Shown here: positions 39,034-48,527 of the stretch, in pieces
How the letters are laid out: each line of letters starts with the position of its first letter
Position numbering within the stretch: position 1 is the stretch's first letter
NCBI RefSeq assembly: GCF_900106835.1
Contig: NZ_FNNR01000005.1
Location: forward strand, 202,019-266,018
Direction: 5' to 3'
DNA from: Arthrobacter sp. cf158
GTDB taxonomy: Bacteria; Actinomycetota; Actinomycetes; Actinomycetales; Micrococcaceae
Length of the DNA: 64,000 nucleotides
The notes under the pieces: generated by a model
Database searches by the model: none
What the model was told of the DNA's origin: nothing
What the model saw: the letters and a program-made list of their open reading frames with translations, nothing else
Position numbers and translations under genes: made by a program

Positions 39034-39708
39034 CTATGCTGTTGCGGCTGTTGTGACTTCCTGGATCCAATGACTAAGTTCTGCGACAGTCTCGGCGGTG
39101 ATTTGGTGTCCACCCGGGTCGCGGCGCGAGCGGGTTTTGGCTGCGGACTCTGTCAGCAGATAGTTCCAGGTGCGGCTGAGCAGCTCTGCCGGGATAACGC
39201 CGTCGCGATCGCCTTGGGCCACGAAGACTGGGAGCCCGGACAGCCGTTCCGGCGTCACTGGCACGCCGGCTTCAAAGGGTAGCGTTCCGTAAAGAATGGC
39301 TGCCCCGGCGAATCGCCGGGGTTCTGCGAGGACCAGTCCGCCAGCGAAAGCGGCACCGCCGCTGAAACCGATGACGAGCACTGGACGGTCTTCGGGTGCA
39401 ATCTCTTCAAGCCAACGGTGGAACCATTCCATACCCGCCGCAAGGGACCCTGCAATGGGCCGGCCGATGCCCCGGTTGGCAAACCAAGCGTAGCCCCCGC
39501 CTTCGCCGATGGGCGCCCGGAGCGCTACATAAGCGGGCCCCTCGGGCAGGTGCCCTGCCAGGCCAAGAATTTCGCGCTCATTCGAGCCTCTGCCGTGGAG
39601 CAGCACCACCAGCGGTGCGGATGGATCGGTTGAGCCCGCTGAGGCAGTGACGTGTGGGCTGGCCATGGATTCGGCGGCCGGTGCTGGCATGACGTCTTGC
39701 GTGTTCAT
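39034..39708 (-). CDS. Carboxylesterase/phospholipase-type alpha/beta hydrolase
   Basis: 224 residues from the ATG at 39708, preceded by AGGAGAG. The oxyanion segment VVLLHGRGSNERE and nucleophile VIGFSGGAAFAGG identify the YpfH/dienelactone-like esterase group. Acid and His are probably in VFVAQGDRDGVIP and PGGHQITAETV. Length is normal and no signal peptide is seen. It lies just after the BVMO operon terminator on the same strand, so it may supply the ester or lactone hydrolysis expected after a Baeyer-Villiger oxidation. That role is inferred. Confidence 0.83.
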   Translation of the reverse strand: MNTQDVMPAPAAESMASPHVTASAGSTDPSAPLVVLLHGRGSNEREILGLAGHLPEGPAYVALRAPIGEGGGYAWFANRGIGRPIAGSLAAGMEWFHRWLEEIAPEDRPVLVIGFSGGAAFAGGLVLAEPRRFAGAAILYGTLPFEAGVPVTPERLSGLPVFVAQGDRDGVIPAELLSRTWNYLLTESAAKTRSRRDPGGHQITAETVAELSHWIQEVTTAATA

Positions 39709-39733
39709 GAGCTCTCCTGATGATCTTGATGCG

Positions 39734-39771
39734 AAAAGGGTGTTTGTTGAATCTTCAACAAACACCCTTTT
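39734..39771 (-). terminator. Strong terminator of the BVMO operon
   Basis: A perfect 17-bp inverted repeat (arms 39734-39750 and 39755-39771) with a 4-base loop and A/T-rich ends AAAAGGG and CCCTTTT. On the minus strand it ends in a T-run 26 bp after the stop at 39797, the classic intrinsic layout. Confidence 0.88.
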
Positions 39772-39796
39772 GCCAGTATTCCCTCTCCAGCGCCGA

Positions 39797-40847
39797 TCAG
39801 CTGCTGGGGTCCACCAGGAGCTTCATTTTCTGTCCGGCTTTGAGTTGCTCAAAGCCATCTTCAACGACGCGGCTCAGCGGCACGTCCTCCACCCAACCGG
39901 TGGTGTCGTAATGCCCCTTTGCCATGAGGTCGATGACCGCCTTGTAGTCATCCTTGGTGTAGCAAATGGTTCCCTGGATCCGTCGTTCACGCAGTACCAA
40001 CTGGATCAAGGGAGTAGGTAGGGGCTTGTCGTAAATCGCGACGCTCACCAAAGGGCGGCGTTCGCCCAGGCATGCGAGGGCCGACTCCACCGCTGGCGTT
40101 ACTCCAGCTGCGTCGAAGGCGGCATCAACGCCGTCACCTTTGGTTCTCTCGTCAATGAGGCCGGGAATGTCCACCGAGGTGGGATCCAGCGTGCGTGCCC
40201 CAAGGGCCTCGATGGACTTGCGGCGGGTCTCTGACGGCTCCACGACGTCGATCTCGGTCAGTCCCATTCCTCGAAGAGCGAACCAAAGCCCGATGCCGAT
40301 GGGGCCGGCACCATAGATCAGAGCCCGGCTTTGATCATTGACTTCGCCCATCACTGCTGCGTGATACGCCACCGAGAGCGGTTCCACCAGAGCGCCCATC
40401 TCCAGGGAAATGCTGTCAGGCAGATGATGGATCTGGTTACGGGGTACCACCGTGTACTCGGCCATTCCGCCATCGGCCATCAATCCATGGAAGCCGATGA
40501 CGTTGCACAGGTTGTAATGGCCGGTCCGGCAGGGACGGCATTTGCCACAGCGGTAGATCGGTTCGATTGTCACACGGTCACCCTCCCGCACATCTGTCAC
40601 GCCGGCACCCACTTCGGTGATCACGCCGGAGAATTCATGGCCCAAGGTGAGTGGCAAGCATTTATGGGTCAGGGGATGGGGCTCAGTGGGTGGAATGAAG
40701 ATGGGACCGTCGTAGTACTCGTGGAGATCCGTACCGCAAATGCCATTGCGGCTCACTTTGACTTTCACTTCGCCCGGCCCTGGTGACGGCTCGGCGACGT
40801 CTTCTATGGCAACCTTGTTCTTCCCGTAATACACGGCGGCACGCATG
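39797..40847 (-). CDS. Zn-dependent dehydrogenase of the 2,3-butanediol/sorbitol type
   Basis: About 349 residues from the ATG at 40847, preceded by AAAAGGAGC. Catalytic zinc ligands lie in GICGTDLHEYYDGP and GHEFSG, and structural Cys in CGKCRPCRTGHYNLC. The cofactor site is IYGAGPIGIGLW. The long insertion PPTEPHPLTHKCLPLTLG before GHEF is characteristic of (R,R)-butanediol dehydrogenases. In this operon with a BVMO and an aldehyde dehydrogenase, it could oxidise the starting secondary alcohol to the ketone or the hydroxy-acid produced after ring opening. Last gene of the operon. Confidence 0.88.
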
Positions 40848-40871
40848 TGTGCTCCTTTTCGTGATTGGTGA

Positions 40872-42242
40872 CTAGATAATGCGGACGAGTTTCTTGTTCG
40901 CGAACTCGTTGAGTCCGAACTTGCCAAGCTCGCGTCCAATGCCGGACGTCTTGACGCCGCCGAATGGGAGATCCGGTGCACTCTTGATGGTGGTGTTGAT
41001 GCCCACCATGCCCACTTCAAGGCGGTTGGCCGCATCGGCTGCCAATTCCTGGTCCTCGGTGAATACCGCGCTTCCAAGCCCGAAGGGGGAGTCGTTGGCC
41101 AAGTCGATGGCTTCGTCAACTGATGCCACCCGGTACAGGACAGCAACGGGACCGAACAACTCTTCGCGGTAAGCACGCATATCCGGTGTCACGCCCGACA
41201 GGACAGTAGCGGGGTAGTAGGCGCCGGGGCCGTCAGGGACAACGCCGCCTTGGTGGATCGTAGCCCCCTTTGCGATGGCGTCGTCCACTTGCTCAGCCAG
41301 CTCCGTGCGTGCTTGATAGGAGGACATGGGTCCGAGGCGCGTATCGATGCTCATGGGGTCGCCGGCCTGCCATTCGGCTGCTTTTTCAAGGAAGGCAGCA
41401 ACAAACGGATCCCATACGGACTCTTCCACAATGAGTCGTTTGGACGAGGTGCAAGCCTGCCCGGCGTTCCCGAAACGTCCGGAGGCCGCCGCACTCGCGG
41501 CCTTCTTGATGTCAGCTGCGGCCAGTACAAGTAATGGATCTGAACCTCCCAGCTCCAGCACGCATTTCTTCATGTACTGGCCCGCCAGGGCGCCGATTGC
41601 GCTTCCTGCTTTCTCGGACCCGGTCAGCGACACCCCTTGGAGCAAGGGGCTGGCAATGACATCGGCGATCTGCGCCGATGTGGCAAAGAGATTCTGGTAG
41701 AGACCGTCCGGGGCGCCTGCTGCTGTAATGAGGTCGGCAATACTTAACGCCTGCTGCGGGCAGTTGCTGGCGTGCTTGAGCAAGATGGTGTTTCCCAGGA
41801 GAAGGCTTGGCGCCACAAATCGCGCAACCTGGTAGTACGGAAAATTCCACGGCATAACACCAAGGAGGGGCCCTATCGAAGCCGTGCGCACCAGTGCGCG
41901 GCCCGCTCCGGCGATGGTGAGCTCCTCATCCGCGAGTAACTCCTCACCATTGCGGGCGTAGTACTCATAGATGGAAGCGGACAATTCCACTTCGGCTTTG
42001 GCCTGTGAAATTGGCTTGCCCATCTCAAGCGTCATCAGTTTTGCCAGCACCACGGAGTGCTGCCTGTGCAGGTCCGCGATCCGCTGAAGCAGCGAGCGGC
42101 GCTCGGTCAGGTCCTGGGACTGCCAACGCCGGTAAGCTGTGGCGGAGCGAGCCAAGGCATCAGCCACATCCGCGTCCGTCATGGTGTCGAATTCCTGCAC
42201 CACCTGACCGCTCGTGGGATCCACTGTTGCATATTTCTTCAT
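40872..42242 (-). CDS. NAD(P)-dependent aldehyde dehydrogenase (succinate-semialdehyde type)
   Basis: 456 residues. The cofactor motif is VLELGGSDPLLVL and the catalytic Cys is in GNAGQACTSSKRLIV. Its ending SGIGRELGKFGLNEFANKKLV is that of GabD-like semialdehyde dehydrogenases. It lies 71 bp after the BVMO gene and 24 bp before the alcohol dehydrogenase. A semialdehyde formed from an omega-hydroxy acid (for example glutarate or adipate semialdehyde) would suit the pathway suggested by the BVMO. Succinate semialdehyde itself is the alternative. Confidence 0.88.
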   Translation of the reverse strand: MKKYATVDPTSGQVVQEFDTMTDADVADALARSATAYRRWQSQDLTERRSLLQRIADLHRQHSVVLAKLMTLEMGKPISQAKAEVELSASIYEYYARNGEELLADEELTIAGAGRALVRTASIGPLLGVMPWNFPYYQVARFVAPSLLLGNTILLKHASNCPQQALSIADLITAAGAPDGLYQNLFATSAQIADVIASPLLQGVSLTGSEKAGSAIGALAGQYMKKCVLELGGSDPLLVLAAADIKKAASAAASGRFGNAGQACTSSKRLIVEESVWDPFVAAFLEKAAEWQAGDPMSIDTRLGPMSSYQARTELAEQVDDAIAKGATIHQGGVVPDGPGAYYPATVLSGVTPDMRAYREELFGPVAVLYRVASVDEAIDLANDSPFGLGSAVFTEDQELAADAANRLEVGMVGINTTIKSAPDLPFGGVKTSGIGRELGKFGLNEFANKKLVRII

Positions 42243-42313
42243 GGTGAAACCTTCGTGTGATGAGGGATGCGCCCGGGGCGGGGGAGCCGCCCTGGGCGCT
42301 GTATTTAAGTTGG

Positions 42314-43948
42314 TCAGGCCGCTGGCTCCAGAGCTTCCGCGGCGGTCAAGAAGCTCGGGTAGTCGCTTGAGGCTTCATCGGCGAGGATGGATCGGTACTG
42401 CTTCAGGCCGCCCAGGTAGAACATGACTGTCCGCTTCTTGCCCGGGATATTGGCACCGAAGATCCAGGAAGCTGCCTTGCGGAAGAGCGTTTGATCGGCT
42501 ATATCAGCGCAGACGTCCGTCCAGTCAGTTTCCGTACCGGGCTTGACGTCGAGCCAGCCGATGTTGGAGCTGGATATGTGGCTGATGGTCTGCCCAATCC
42601 ACTCCACCTGCGTCTCGATCGACGGCGGCAAGTTGGTGAAGGGTCCGTTGGGGCCCAGAATCATATACATGTTGGGGAAACCGCTAGTGGCCATGCCGAG
42701 GTAGCTGGTGGGCCCATCGGCCCAGTGCTCCTTCAGGCTTTCCCCGTCACGGCCCCGGATGTTCACCCGGACATAGTTACCGTCAACAGCGTCAAAACCC
42801 GTCGCGCAGATCAGGACGTCGATCTCGTGGAGTGTTCCATCAGCAGTGACGATTCCTTCCTCCGTAACATGTGAGATCGGATTCTCCTTGACATTGACCA
42901 GCGAGACATTGGGCCGGTTGAACGTCTCGTAGAAGCCTGAGTCGCACAGAGGCCGCCGCGCGTAGAGATCCGTGGGGGTCAGGTGCCGGCGGGTTTCGGG
43001 GTCCTTGACGATTTCGGCGATCTTAGCGCGGATGAACTTGGCGGCTTCTTCGTTGGCCGCAGGATCCGTAGCGATGTCTGAGAAGGTTTCAAACATGAAC
43101 CTGAATCCGCCGCCCTCCTCCCAAGCCCGCTGGTAGATCCGCTCACGTTCTTCGGGGGAGACGCTGAAGGTAGGTACACTGCTTTCCACGAAACCCATGG
43201 CTACGCTGGAGTTCCGTACCTGGTCCCAGTTGGCGTCGAAATTATCCTTGTGGTTTCGCAGTTCCTGTTCGCTCAGTTCACGATTGCCTGCGGGGACGCT
43301 GTACTGCGGCGTCCGCTGGAAAGAGATCAGGTGCGCGGCAACGGGAGCGGTGGCGGTTATCACCTGATTGCCCGTGGAACCGTTGCCGATCACGCCTACG
43401 CGCTTGCCGGTGAGGTCGAGGTCCTCGGGCCATGCTCCGGTGTGTACCAAGCGGCCTTTGAAGGAGTCCATTCCCTCAAACTTTGGCAGGTTGGTAGCTG
43501 AAAGGAGACCGAGTCCGGTGACCAGGAACCGGGACCGGTAGGTGATTCCGCGGTCGGTCTGAACTGTCCACGTGCCCGTGGACTCGTCAAACTCTGCTTC
43601 GGTCATGCCTGTTTCGAGTTGAATGTGCTCCCGGAGCGCATAGCGGTCCACTACGCCGTTAAGGTAGGCAAGAATTTCGCGCTGTGGAACGAACTTAGTC
43701 TTCCACGGAGTGTCCTTGTAAAGCTCCCGATCAAAGGAATACTGGTAGACAAAACTCTCGGAATCGGACAGGGCGCCCGGGTACTTGTTCCAGAACCAGG
43801 TCCCGCCGACGCCTCCTGCACGATCGATGGCCACAGCGTTGAGGCCTTGCTCGTTACGCAACTTGTGCAGCATGTAAATGCCGCCGAATCCTGCTCCGAC
43901 GACCAATGCGTCGAGATCCTGGACTTTGGTGGGGACGACGTTGTCCAT
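42314..43948 (-). CDS. Baeyer-Villiger monooxygenase (cyclic ketone type)
   Basis: 544 residues, the usual length of cyclohexanone and cyclopentanone monooxygenases. Two Rossmann motifs: VVGAGFGGIYML for FAD near residue 16, and GVIGNGSTGNQV for NADPH near residue 185. Between them lies the Baeyer-Villiger fingerprint FKGRLVHTGAWPE (FxGxxxHxxxWP). GGTWFWNKYPGALSDSES is also typical. It inserts one O2 atom next to a ketone to give an ester or lactone. First gene of a minus-strand operon with aldehyde and alcohol dehydrogenases and divergent from an AcoR-like activator. Confidence 0.93.
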   Translation of the reverse strand: MDNVVPTKVQDLDALVVGAGFGGIYMLHKLRNEQGLNAVAIDRAGGVGGTWFWNKYPGALSDSESFVYQYSFDRELYKDTPWKTKFVPQREILAYLNGVVDRYALREHIQLETGMTEAEFDESTGTWTVQTDRGITYRSRFLVTGLGLLSATNLPKFEGMDSFKGRLVHTGAWPEDLDLTGKRVGVIGNGSTGNQVITATAPVAAHLISFQRTPQYSVPAGNRELSEQELRNHKDNFDANWDQVRNSSVAMGFVESSVPTFSVSPEERERIYQRAWEEGGGFRFMFETFSDIATDPAANEEAAKFIRAKIAEIVKDPETRRHLTPTDLYARRPLCDSGFYETFNRPNVSLVNVKENPISHVTEEGIVTADGTLHEIDVLICATGFDAVDGNYVRVNIRGRDGESLKEHWADGPTSYLGMATSGFPNMYMILGPNGPFTNLPPSIETQVEWIGQTISHISSSNIGWLDVKPGTETDWTDVCADIADQTLFRKAASWIFGANIPGKKRTVMFYLGGLKQYRSILADEASSDYPSFLTAAEALEPAA

Positions 43949-44031
43949 GATGTGTGCTCCTCCGACTAATAGGGCGGTGTGAGATAATTCACTTCGTAGT
44001 TACCAGTCTCTGGTGGCCGAAGACGTAGCCG

Positions 44032-44050
44032 GTGTTTCACTATGGAACAC
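44032..44050. promoter_or_regulatory. Candidate activator site (GTGTTTC-N5-GGAACAC)
   Basis: An imperfect dyad, 6 of 7 positions paired, in the 194-bp gap between the BVMO gene and the divergent AcoR-like gene. It resembles the TGTTCC/GGAACA-type sites reported for such activators. Confidence 0.45.
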
Positions 44051-44142
44051 TTCCAATTAGCTCGAAATGGCGGTTTTGATACCCCAAACGCAATAATCCG
44101 AGACTTTAGAGCGAACTGACCAAACATCGCAAAGGTGCGCAA

Positions 44143-45867
44143 ATGACAGATCCAGTGAGGGCAGCACGAGAGCAACTCATCCGTGTGGGACTCACAGGGA
44201 ATTACCAGGCCAATGATGTTCCTGACCTCATTGTCAGGAGTTGGCGCCGTTCCATCAGCAGTGCCGCCGAAAGCGCTGCGCCGCAGCGCTTTCGGGAAGT
44301 GGATACAGACACACTGCTAGGCCGTGCGGCGGTTCCGGTCCTTGACCGCTGGCAGCATCAGTTGGCTGACACGGGTACTACCCTTTTCCTGAGTGACCGT
44401 GGCGGCAGCATTGTTGACAGGCGTGCCAGCGATAGCAGCGAGCGCCGGCGTTTGGACAACTTGCATGCAGCTGAAGGATTCGACTACTCCGAGGACTCCA
44501 TTGGTACTAACGCTTTGGGGACGTCAATGGTGGAAAAGCGTCCGGTTTTCGTCAAGGGAAGCCAGCACTACAGCGACGCATTAGCTGCTAACGCATGTGC
44601 TGCTGCACCCATCTACACACCCGCCGGACTGGTGGTGGGGTCCATTGCCTTGGGTGGCCCGGTGGAGGCGGCGAACCCCATCATGCTTTCCCTTGCCCGG
44701 GAAATAAGCCAACAGATCGCTGAACGGTTACGTGCTTCGGCCAGACCCCAGGATTTGGCCCTGGCCATGTCCTTTATGAGATTCACCAGTTCGCAGCGGC
44801 CCACAATTGTCCTGGATCACGAATCCGTACTAGCCAATACTCCAGGCTTGCCGTACGTCAGTGTGGCTTCCCATGTCATGCTCTGGGAAGTCCTGAACTC
44901 TCACAACTGGCAATCCAGTGCAACTCTCCGACGCGAGCTTGAGGGTACGCACCTGGAAATCACTGCCCGCAGAGTCGCGGACGGGAACCGTGGTCACTTC
45001 GTCGTCCACTTCGCTGAAATCGCAACATCCGGACCCCGCCAGGAGTTGGCTCCTCAGTTGCAGGCTCAGCGCTTGGATTCCGAGCCGGCCCTCATGACGC
45101 CACGGGATGCGGTGGCTGTCGTGGACGGACCAGTGGGGTCCGGAAGATCCACGGCTGTGGATGAGTTGCGGGCGGAATGGGGCAGGACACGCCCTCTGGA
45201 AACTTTTGTGCCGTCGGCTGAAGGCATACCGTGGAACTCGGTTGAAAGCCTTCTGGAAGCCGGCAGTGACGTTCTGCTTCGGCGAATTGAGTCCTTGGCC
45301 GACGACGAATTGCTGTCGTTAAGGGAAGTGGTTTCGCGCCATGGAGCCAGACGCAGTGTTTCGCCGGCAGCGGGCGTCCTGTTCCTGACGACGCACGCCA
45401 GCGGGTCCTCCGCATCGATGTCATCCTACATCGAAGAGTTGGGTGTGCAGAGAAAGACAGCTGCGTTGAGCGACACTCCCGAACGAATTCCGGGGCTGGT
45501 CACTCGTATCCTCAATGACCTCGACCCGCATTCCAGACACAGCATCTCGCCGGCCGCCTTGCAGTCTCTGGTGCAATGGAACTGGCCCGGCAATGTCTCG
45601 GAACTCGTGCAGACGCTCACTCAATTGCTCGGTTCTGTCAGTGCTTCGCTGATCGAACGCAAGCATCTTCCAAAGCACTTGCAGCAGGCCCCTCCGAGGC
45701 GTCATCTGTCCCTGATCGAGTCAGCTGAACGGGATGCCATCATTCGAGCTATGGAAGCAGCCGGCGGGAACAAGTCGGAAGCGGCAGAATTGCTCGGAAT
45801 AGGGCGGACCACGCTGTACCGCCGCCTCCGTCAACTGGGGCTCGATGCCGGCGAAGGATCCATCTAG
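44143..45867 (+). CDS. AcoR-like GAF/Fis transcriptional activator with degenerate ATPase
   Basis: 574 residues. The N-terminal part is of the AcoR type (VPDLIVRSWRRSI; DRRASDSSERRRLDNL; YSEDSIGTNALGTSMVEKRPV), a GAF sensor. The middle retains only a weak AAA+ core: GPVGSGRSTAV has Arg in place of the Walker A Lys, and no GAFTGA loop is seen. The C-terminus is a Fis helix-turn-helix (AIIRAMEAAGGNKSEAAELLGIGRTTLYRRL). Since actinobacteria lack sigma-54, it must act with ordinary sigma factors. It is divergent from the BVMO operon and is probably its inducer-dependent activator. Confidence 0.88.
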   Translation: MTDPVRAAREQLIRVGLTGNYQANDVPDLIVRSWRRSISSAAESAAPQRFREVDTDTLLGRAAVPVLDRWQHQLADTGTTLFLSDRGGSIVDRRASDSSERRRLDNLHAAEGFDYSEDSIGTNALGTSMVEKRPVFVKGSQHYSDALAANACAAAPIYTPAGLVVGSIALGGPVEAANPIMLSLAREISQQIAERLRASARPQDLALAMSFMRFTSSQRPTIVLDHESVLANTPGLPYVSVASHVMLWEVLNSHNWQSSATLRRELEGTHLEITARRVADGNRGHFVVHFAEIATSGPRQELAPQLQAQRLDSEPALMTPRDAVAVVDGPVGSGRSTAVDELRAEWGRTRPLETFVPSAEGIPWNSVESLLEAGSDVLLRRIESLADDELLSLREVVSRHGARRSVSPAAGVLFLTTHASGSSASMSSYIEELGVQRKTAALSDTPERIPGLVTRILNDLDPHSRHSISPAALQSLVQWNWPGNVSELVQTLTQLLGSVSASLIERKHLPKHLQQAPPRRHLSLIESAERDAIIRAMEAAGGNKSEAAELLGIGRTTLYRRLRQLGLDAGEGSI

Positions 45868-45883
45868 GGCCTGGTCACGCGGG

Positions 45884-46783
45884 CTAGGCGGCAGTCATGT
45901 CCTCAAGATTCGTGACTTCGGCCAGTACCGCCCCTAGGGCAGGATTTGGGTCCTGCCGCCGCCATGCCGCCCGAAGATCCACATCCGTGGTGGAATCTTC
46001 GAGCGGAACAAACACCACGTGGGGATCGGTGGCGTTCCCTGCCACGGAACCCAGGGTCAAATGACAACCGACCTCGGCGCTGACAAGAGCCAATGCAGTC
46101 TGGGTATCCGGTGCCACTTGAATAATGGTGGGTACGAAGCCGTTGTCGTGGGCAAGGCGGCGGAGCCTGTCCGGGAGCACGGCACCTTCGTATGCCGGCA
46201 AGGAGATGAAGCCTTCGGTCGCCAAGCGCGAAATGGATAGGCGCCGCGACCCGGCCAGGGGATGAGTGTCCGGAAGTGCAATCACCAGGGAATCCCGCAT
46301 GACCACTTTGGACGCTATGTCGGCCGGAATGACATCCCAGCGCCCAAAAGCGATATCGGTCTCGCCTTGCACGAGCTTGGTCATCGCCGGTTGGGCAAAG
46401 TTCTGGCTTGAGAGCTCCAGTTGGATACCCGGCCGCTGTGAACGTACCAGCCGTGCCAACCGCGCAACAAGCGGGTGCGTGGATACACCTGCGAATGCGA
46501 TGCGCACGAGGCCTGACTCGCCGTCGTCCGCGGATCGGACGGCATCTTCGGCGCGGCGCAATGCCTCCAGTACCTCCGAGGCCGGTGCTATGAGCGCCTG
46601 GCCGCTGGCTGTCAGCTTCACGGATCGGGTGGTCCGGTCCAGCAGGCGGGTTCCGAGCTCCCGCTCCAATTGCTTGATGATCCGGCTCAGGGGAGGCTGC
46701 GCCATGTGCAGCCGCTCCGCGGCCCGACCAAAGTGAAGTTCTTCTGCGACCGCAAGAAAGGCGCGGAGCTGGCTGATTTCCAC
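45884..46783 (-). CDS. LysR-family transcriptional regulator
   Basis: 299 residues. Classic N-terminal helix-turn-helix: EISQLRAFLAVAEELHFGRAAERL, then QPPLSRIIKQLERELGTRLL. A LysR substrate domain follows (VRIAFAGVSTHPLVARL ... GETDIAFGRWDV ... SLPAYEGAVLPDRL). It is the last gene on the minus strand after the beta-oxidation operon, 77 bp from the dehydrogenase gene, and probably regulates it in response to a CoA-ester or dicarboxylate intermediate. Confidence 0.88.
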   Translation of the reverse strand: MEISQLRAFLAVAEELHFGRAAERLHMAQPPLSRIIKQLERELGTRLLDRTTRSVKLTASGQALIAPASEVLEALRRAEDAVRSADDGESGLVRIAFAGVSTHPLVARLARLVRSQRPGIQLELSSQNFAQPAMTKLVQGETDIAFGRWDVIPADIASKVVMRDSLVIALPDTHPLAGSRRLSISRLATEGFISLPAYEGAVLPDRLRRLAHDNGFVPTIIQVAPDTQTALALVSAEVGCHLTLGSVAGNATDPHVVFVPLEDSTTDVDLRAAWRRQDPNPALGAVLAEVTNLEDMTAA

Positions 46784-46860
46784 AGGGGATTTCCTTCCGA
46801 TTATTGCATTGAAGGTATCACTGCGCCGGTTGGGTTAGGGAAGTGGGCAATAATATGACT

Positions 46861-47727
46861 CTAGGCGGTCCAATTGTAGAATCCAATCCCTGCCTTCCGG
46901 CCCAGCTGTCCAGCGGCGACTTTTTCCCGGAGAATCTTCGGCGGAGCGAACCTGGGCCCCAAAGTGGACTCCAAGTACTCCGCAATGCCAAGGCGCACGT
47001 CGAGACCAACAATGTCGGTGGTCCGCAGCGGGCCCACGGGATGTTTATAGCCAAGGACCATGGCGTTGTCGATGTCCTCAGCGCTTGCCACGCCTTCTTC
47101 CACCATGCGCATAGCCTCCAAGGCAATCGCGACACCGAGCCTGGACGATGCAAAGCCTGGTGCATCTTTGACCACTACGGCCGTCTTGTCCAAGCCGGCT
47201 ACCCAAGCCCGGGCAGCGGCAACGGTGCCAGCCGCTGTTTTGTCACCAACCACCACCTCAATAAGAGTGGACGCAGGCACGGGGTTGAAAAAGTGAAGGC
47301 CAAGGAACGACTCTGGCCTGGCTAACGACTTTGCGAGTCCGCTCACCGAAAGTGACGACGTATTGGTTGCCAGGAAGGCCCCGCTGGACAGATGGCGTTC
47401 CACCTCGACTAATGCCGACGTCTTGAGTCCGGCATCCTCTGGCACGGCTTCGACCACGAGTCCACAGGAAGCAAAGGAAGTGTGGTCCGTGGTGGTAGTG
47501 AACCTGCCGAGAACTTCCTGCCGATAGCCGCTGAACGCACCACGTTGGAACGACGCGTCCACGGAAGCGGCCAATCGCTCGCTGGCAGTCCGAGCGGCGT
47601 CGGCGTCGCGTTCCACCACAGTGACTGTGGCGCCTTTGATGAGGAACGCATGCGCGATGCCTGCGCCCATGCGTCCGCCTCCCAAGACTCCTACATTGTT
47701 CGGAATCATTGAATCTGTGCCGGTCAT
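46861..47727 (-). CDS. 3-hydroxyacyl-CoA (3-hydroxybutyryl-CoA) dehydrogenase
   Basis: 288 residues, the length of short monofunctional 3-hydroxybutyryl-CoA dehydrogenases. NAD site GVLGGGRMGAGIAHAF; family motifs TNTSSLSVSGLA, catalytic His in FLGLHFFNPVP, and the C-terminal domain VGPLRTTDIVGLDVRL. It oxidises (S)-3-hydroxyacyl-CoA to the 3-keto form. AGGAAG precedes the ATG at 47727, which overlaps the enoyl-CoA hydratase stop by 4 bases. It completes a hydratase, dehydrogenase and thiolase set. Confidence 0.9.
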   Translation of the reverse strand: MTGTDSMIPNNVGVLGGGRMGAGIAHAFLIKGATVTVVERDADAARTASERLAASVDASFQRGAFSGYRQEVLGRFTTTTDHTSFASCGLVVEAVPEDAGLKTSALVEVERHLSSGAFLATNTSSLSVSGLAKSLARPESFLGLHFFNPVPASTLIEVVVGDKTAAGTVAAARAWVAGLDKTAVVVKDAPGFASSRLGVAIALEAMRMVEEGVASAEDIDNAMVLGYKHPVGPLRTTDIVGLDVRLGIAEYLESTLGPRFAPPKILREKVAAGQLGRKAGIGFYNWTA

Positions 47728-48527
47728 GACTTCTTCCTGTCCAAAAACTGTTGCATGAGATCGAATTTTGCAGGGGATTCAAAAAGGATGCCCTGCGCGA
47801 GGGTATCGATCAGAGGATGGGCCTCCCTGGGGGCGTGGAACACAGACTTAGTCAGCCGCACTGCCAGGGCATCCTGACGCGCTATACGGTCTGCAAGCGC
47901 GTTGGCGGCCTGGATGAGTTCTTCCGGCTCAACGATTTGGGTGATGAGTCCGGCATCGAGGCATTCTTCGCCGGTGAGGATGCGGCCGGCCAACAGGATC
48001 TCCTTGGCGAGAGGTTCTCCCACCAGTTCACGGAGCCGCCACGTGGCACCCGCGGCGGCCAGGATCCCCAGTCCGGTCTCCGGGTTGCCCATGCGGAGGC
48101 CCGCAGTGCCGATTCGAAAATCGGCGGCATAGGCCAGTTCGGCGCCGCCGCCCAAAGCGAAGCCGTCCAGGGCGGCAATGACTGGCATGGGAAGGACTGC
48201 AATGCGGTTGAAAAGTGAGGAGTTGATGCCGGCCAACGCGTCATCACGACGACGGGCGCGTAGTTGGGCGATGTCGGCACCCGAGGCGAATATTGCCTTC
48301 GTCCCGCTCGACGGATCGGCAGCGGTTCCTGACAAGATCAGCATCCTGGGGTTCGACTCAAGTTCAGCACATACCGCATGCAGTTCCTCGACCATTGCCG
48401 CATCGATGGCATTGCGCACTTCGGGGCGGTGGAGGCGAACATGCAAGCGATCGTCTCCCTGCTCCACGTTCAATGTGGTGAACCCTGAGGTGTTCTGGAC
48501 CTCCGCGGTCGATGTGGAAGCCGTCAT
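47724..48527 (-). CDS. Enoyl-CoA hydratase
   Basis: About 267 residues from the ATG at 48527, which shares a base with the thiolase stop (TGATG). Crotonase-fold motifs: HRPEVRNAIDAAMVEEL, FASGADIAQL for the CoA pocket, ALGGGAELAYAADFRIG for the oxyanion hole, and MGNPETGLGILAAAG for the catalytic Glu region. It hydrates trans-2-enoyl-CoA to 3-hydroxyacyl-CoA. In this operon the natural substrate may be crotonyl-CoA made by the glutaryl-CoA-dehydrogenase-like enzyme. Confidence 0.9.
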   Translation of the reverse strand: MTASTSTAEVQNTSGFTTLNVEQGDDRLHVRLHRPEVRNAIDAAMVEELHAVCAELESNPRMLILSGTAADPSSGTKAIFASGADIAQLRARRRDDALAGINSSLFNRIAVLPMPVIAALDGFALGGGAELAYAADFRIGTAGLRMGNPETGLGILAAAGATWRLRELVGEPLAKEILLAGRILTGEECLDAGLITQIVEPEELIQAANALADRIARQDALAVRLTKSVFHAPREAHPLIDTLAQGILFESPAKFDLMQQFLDRKKS

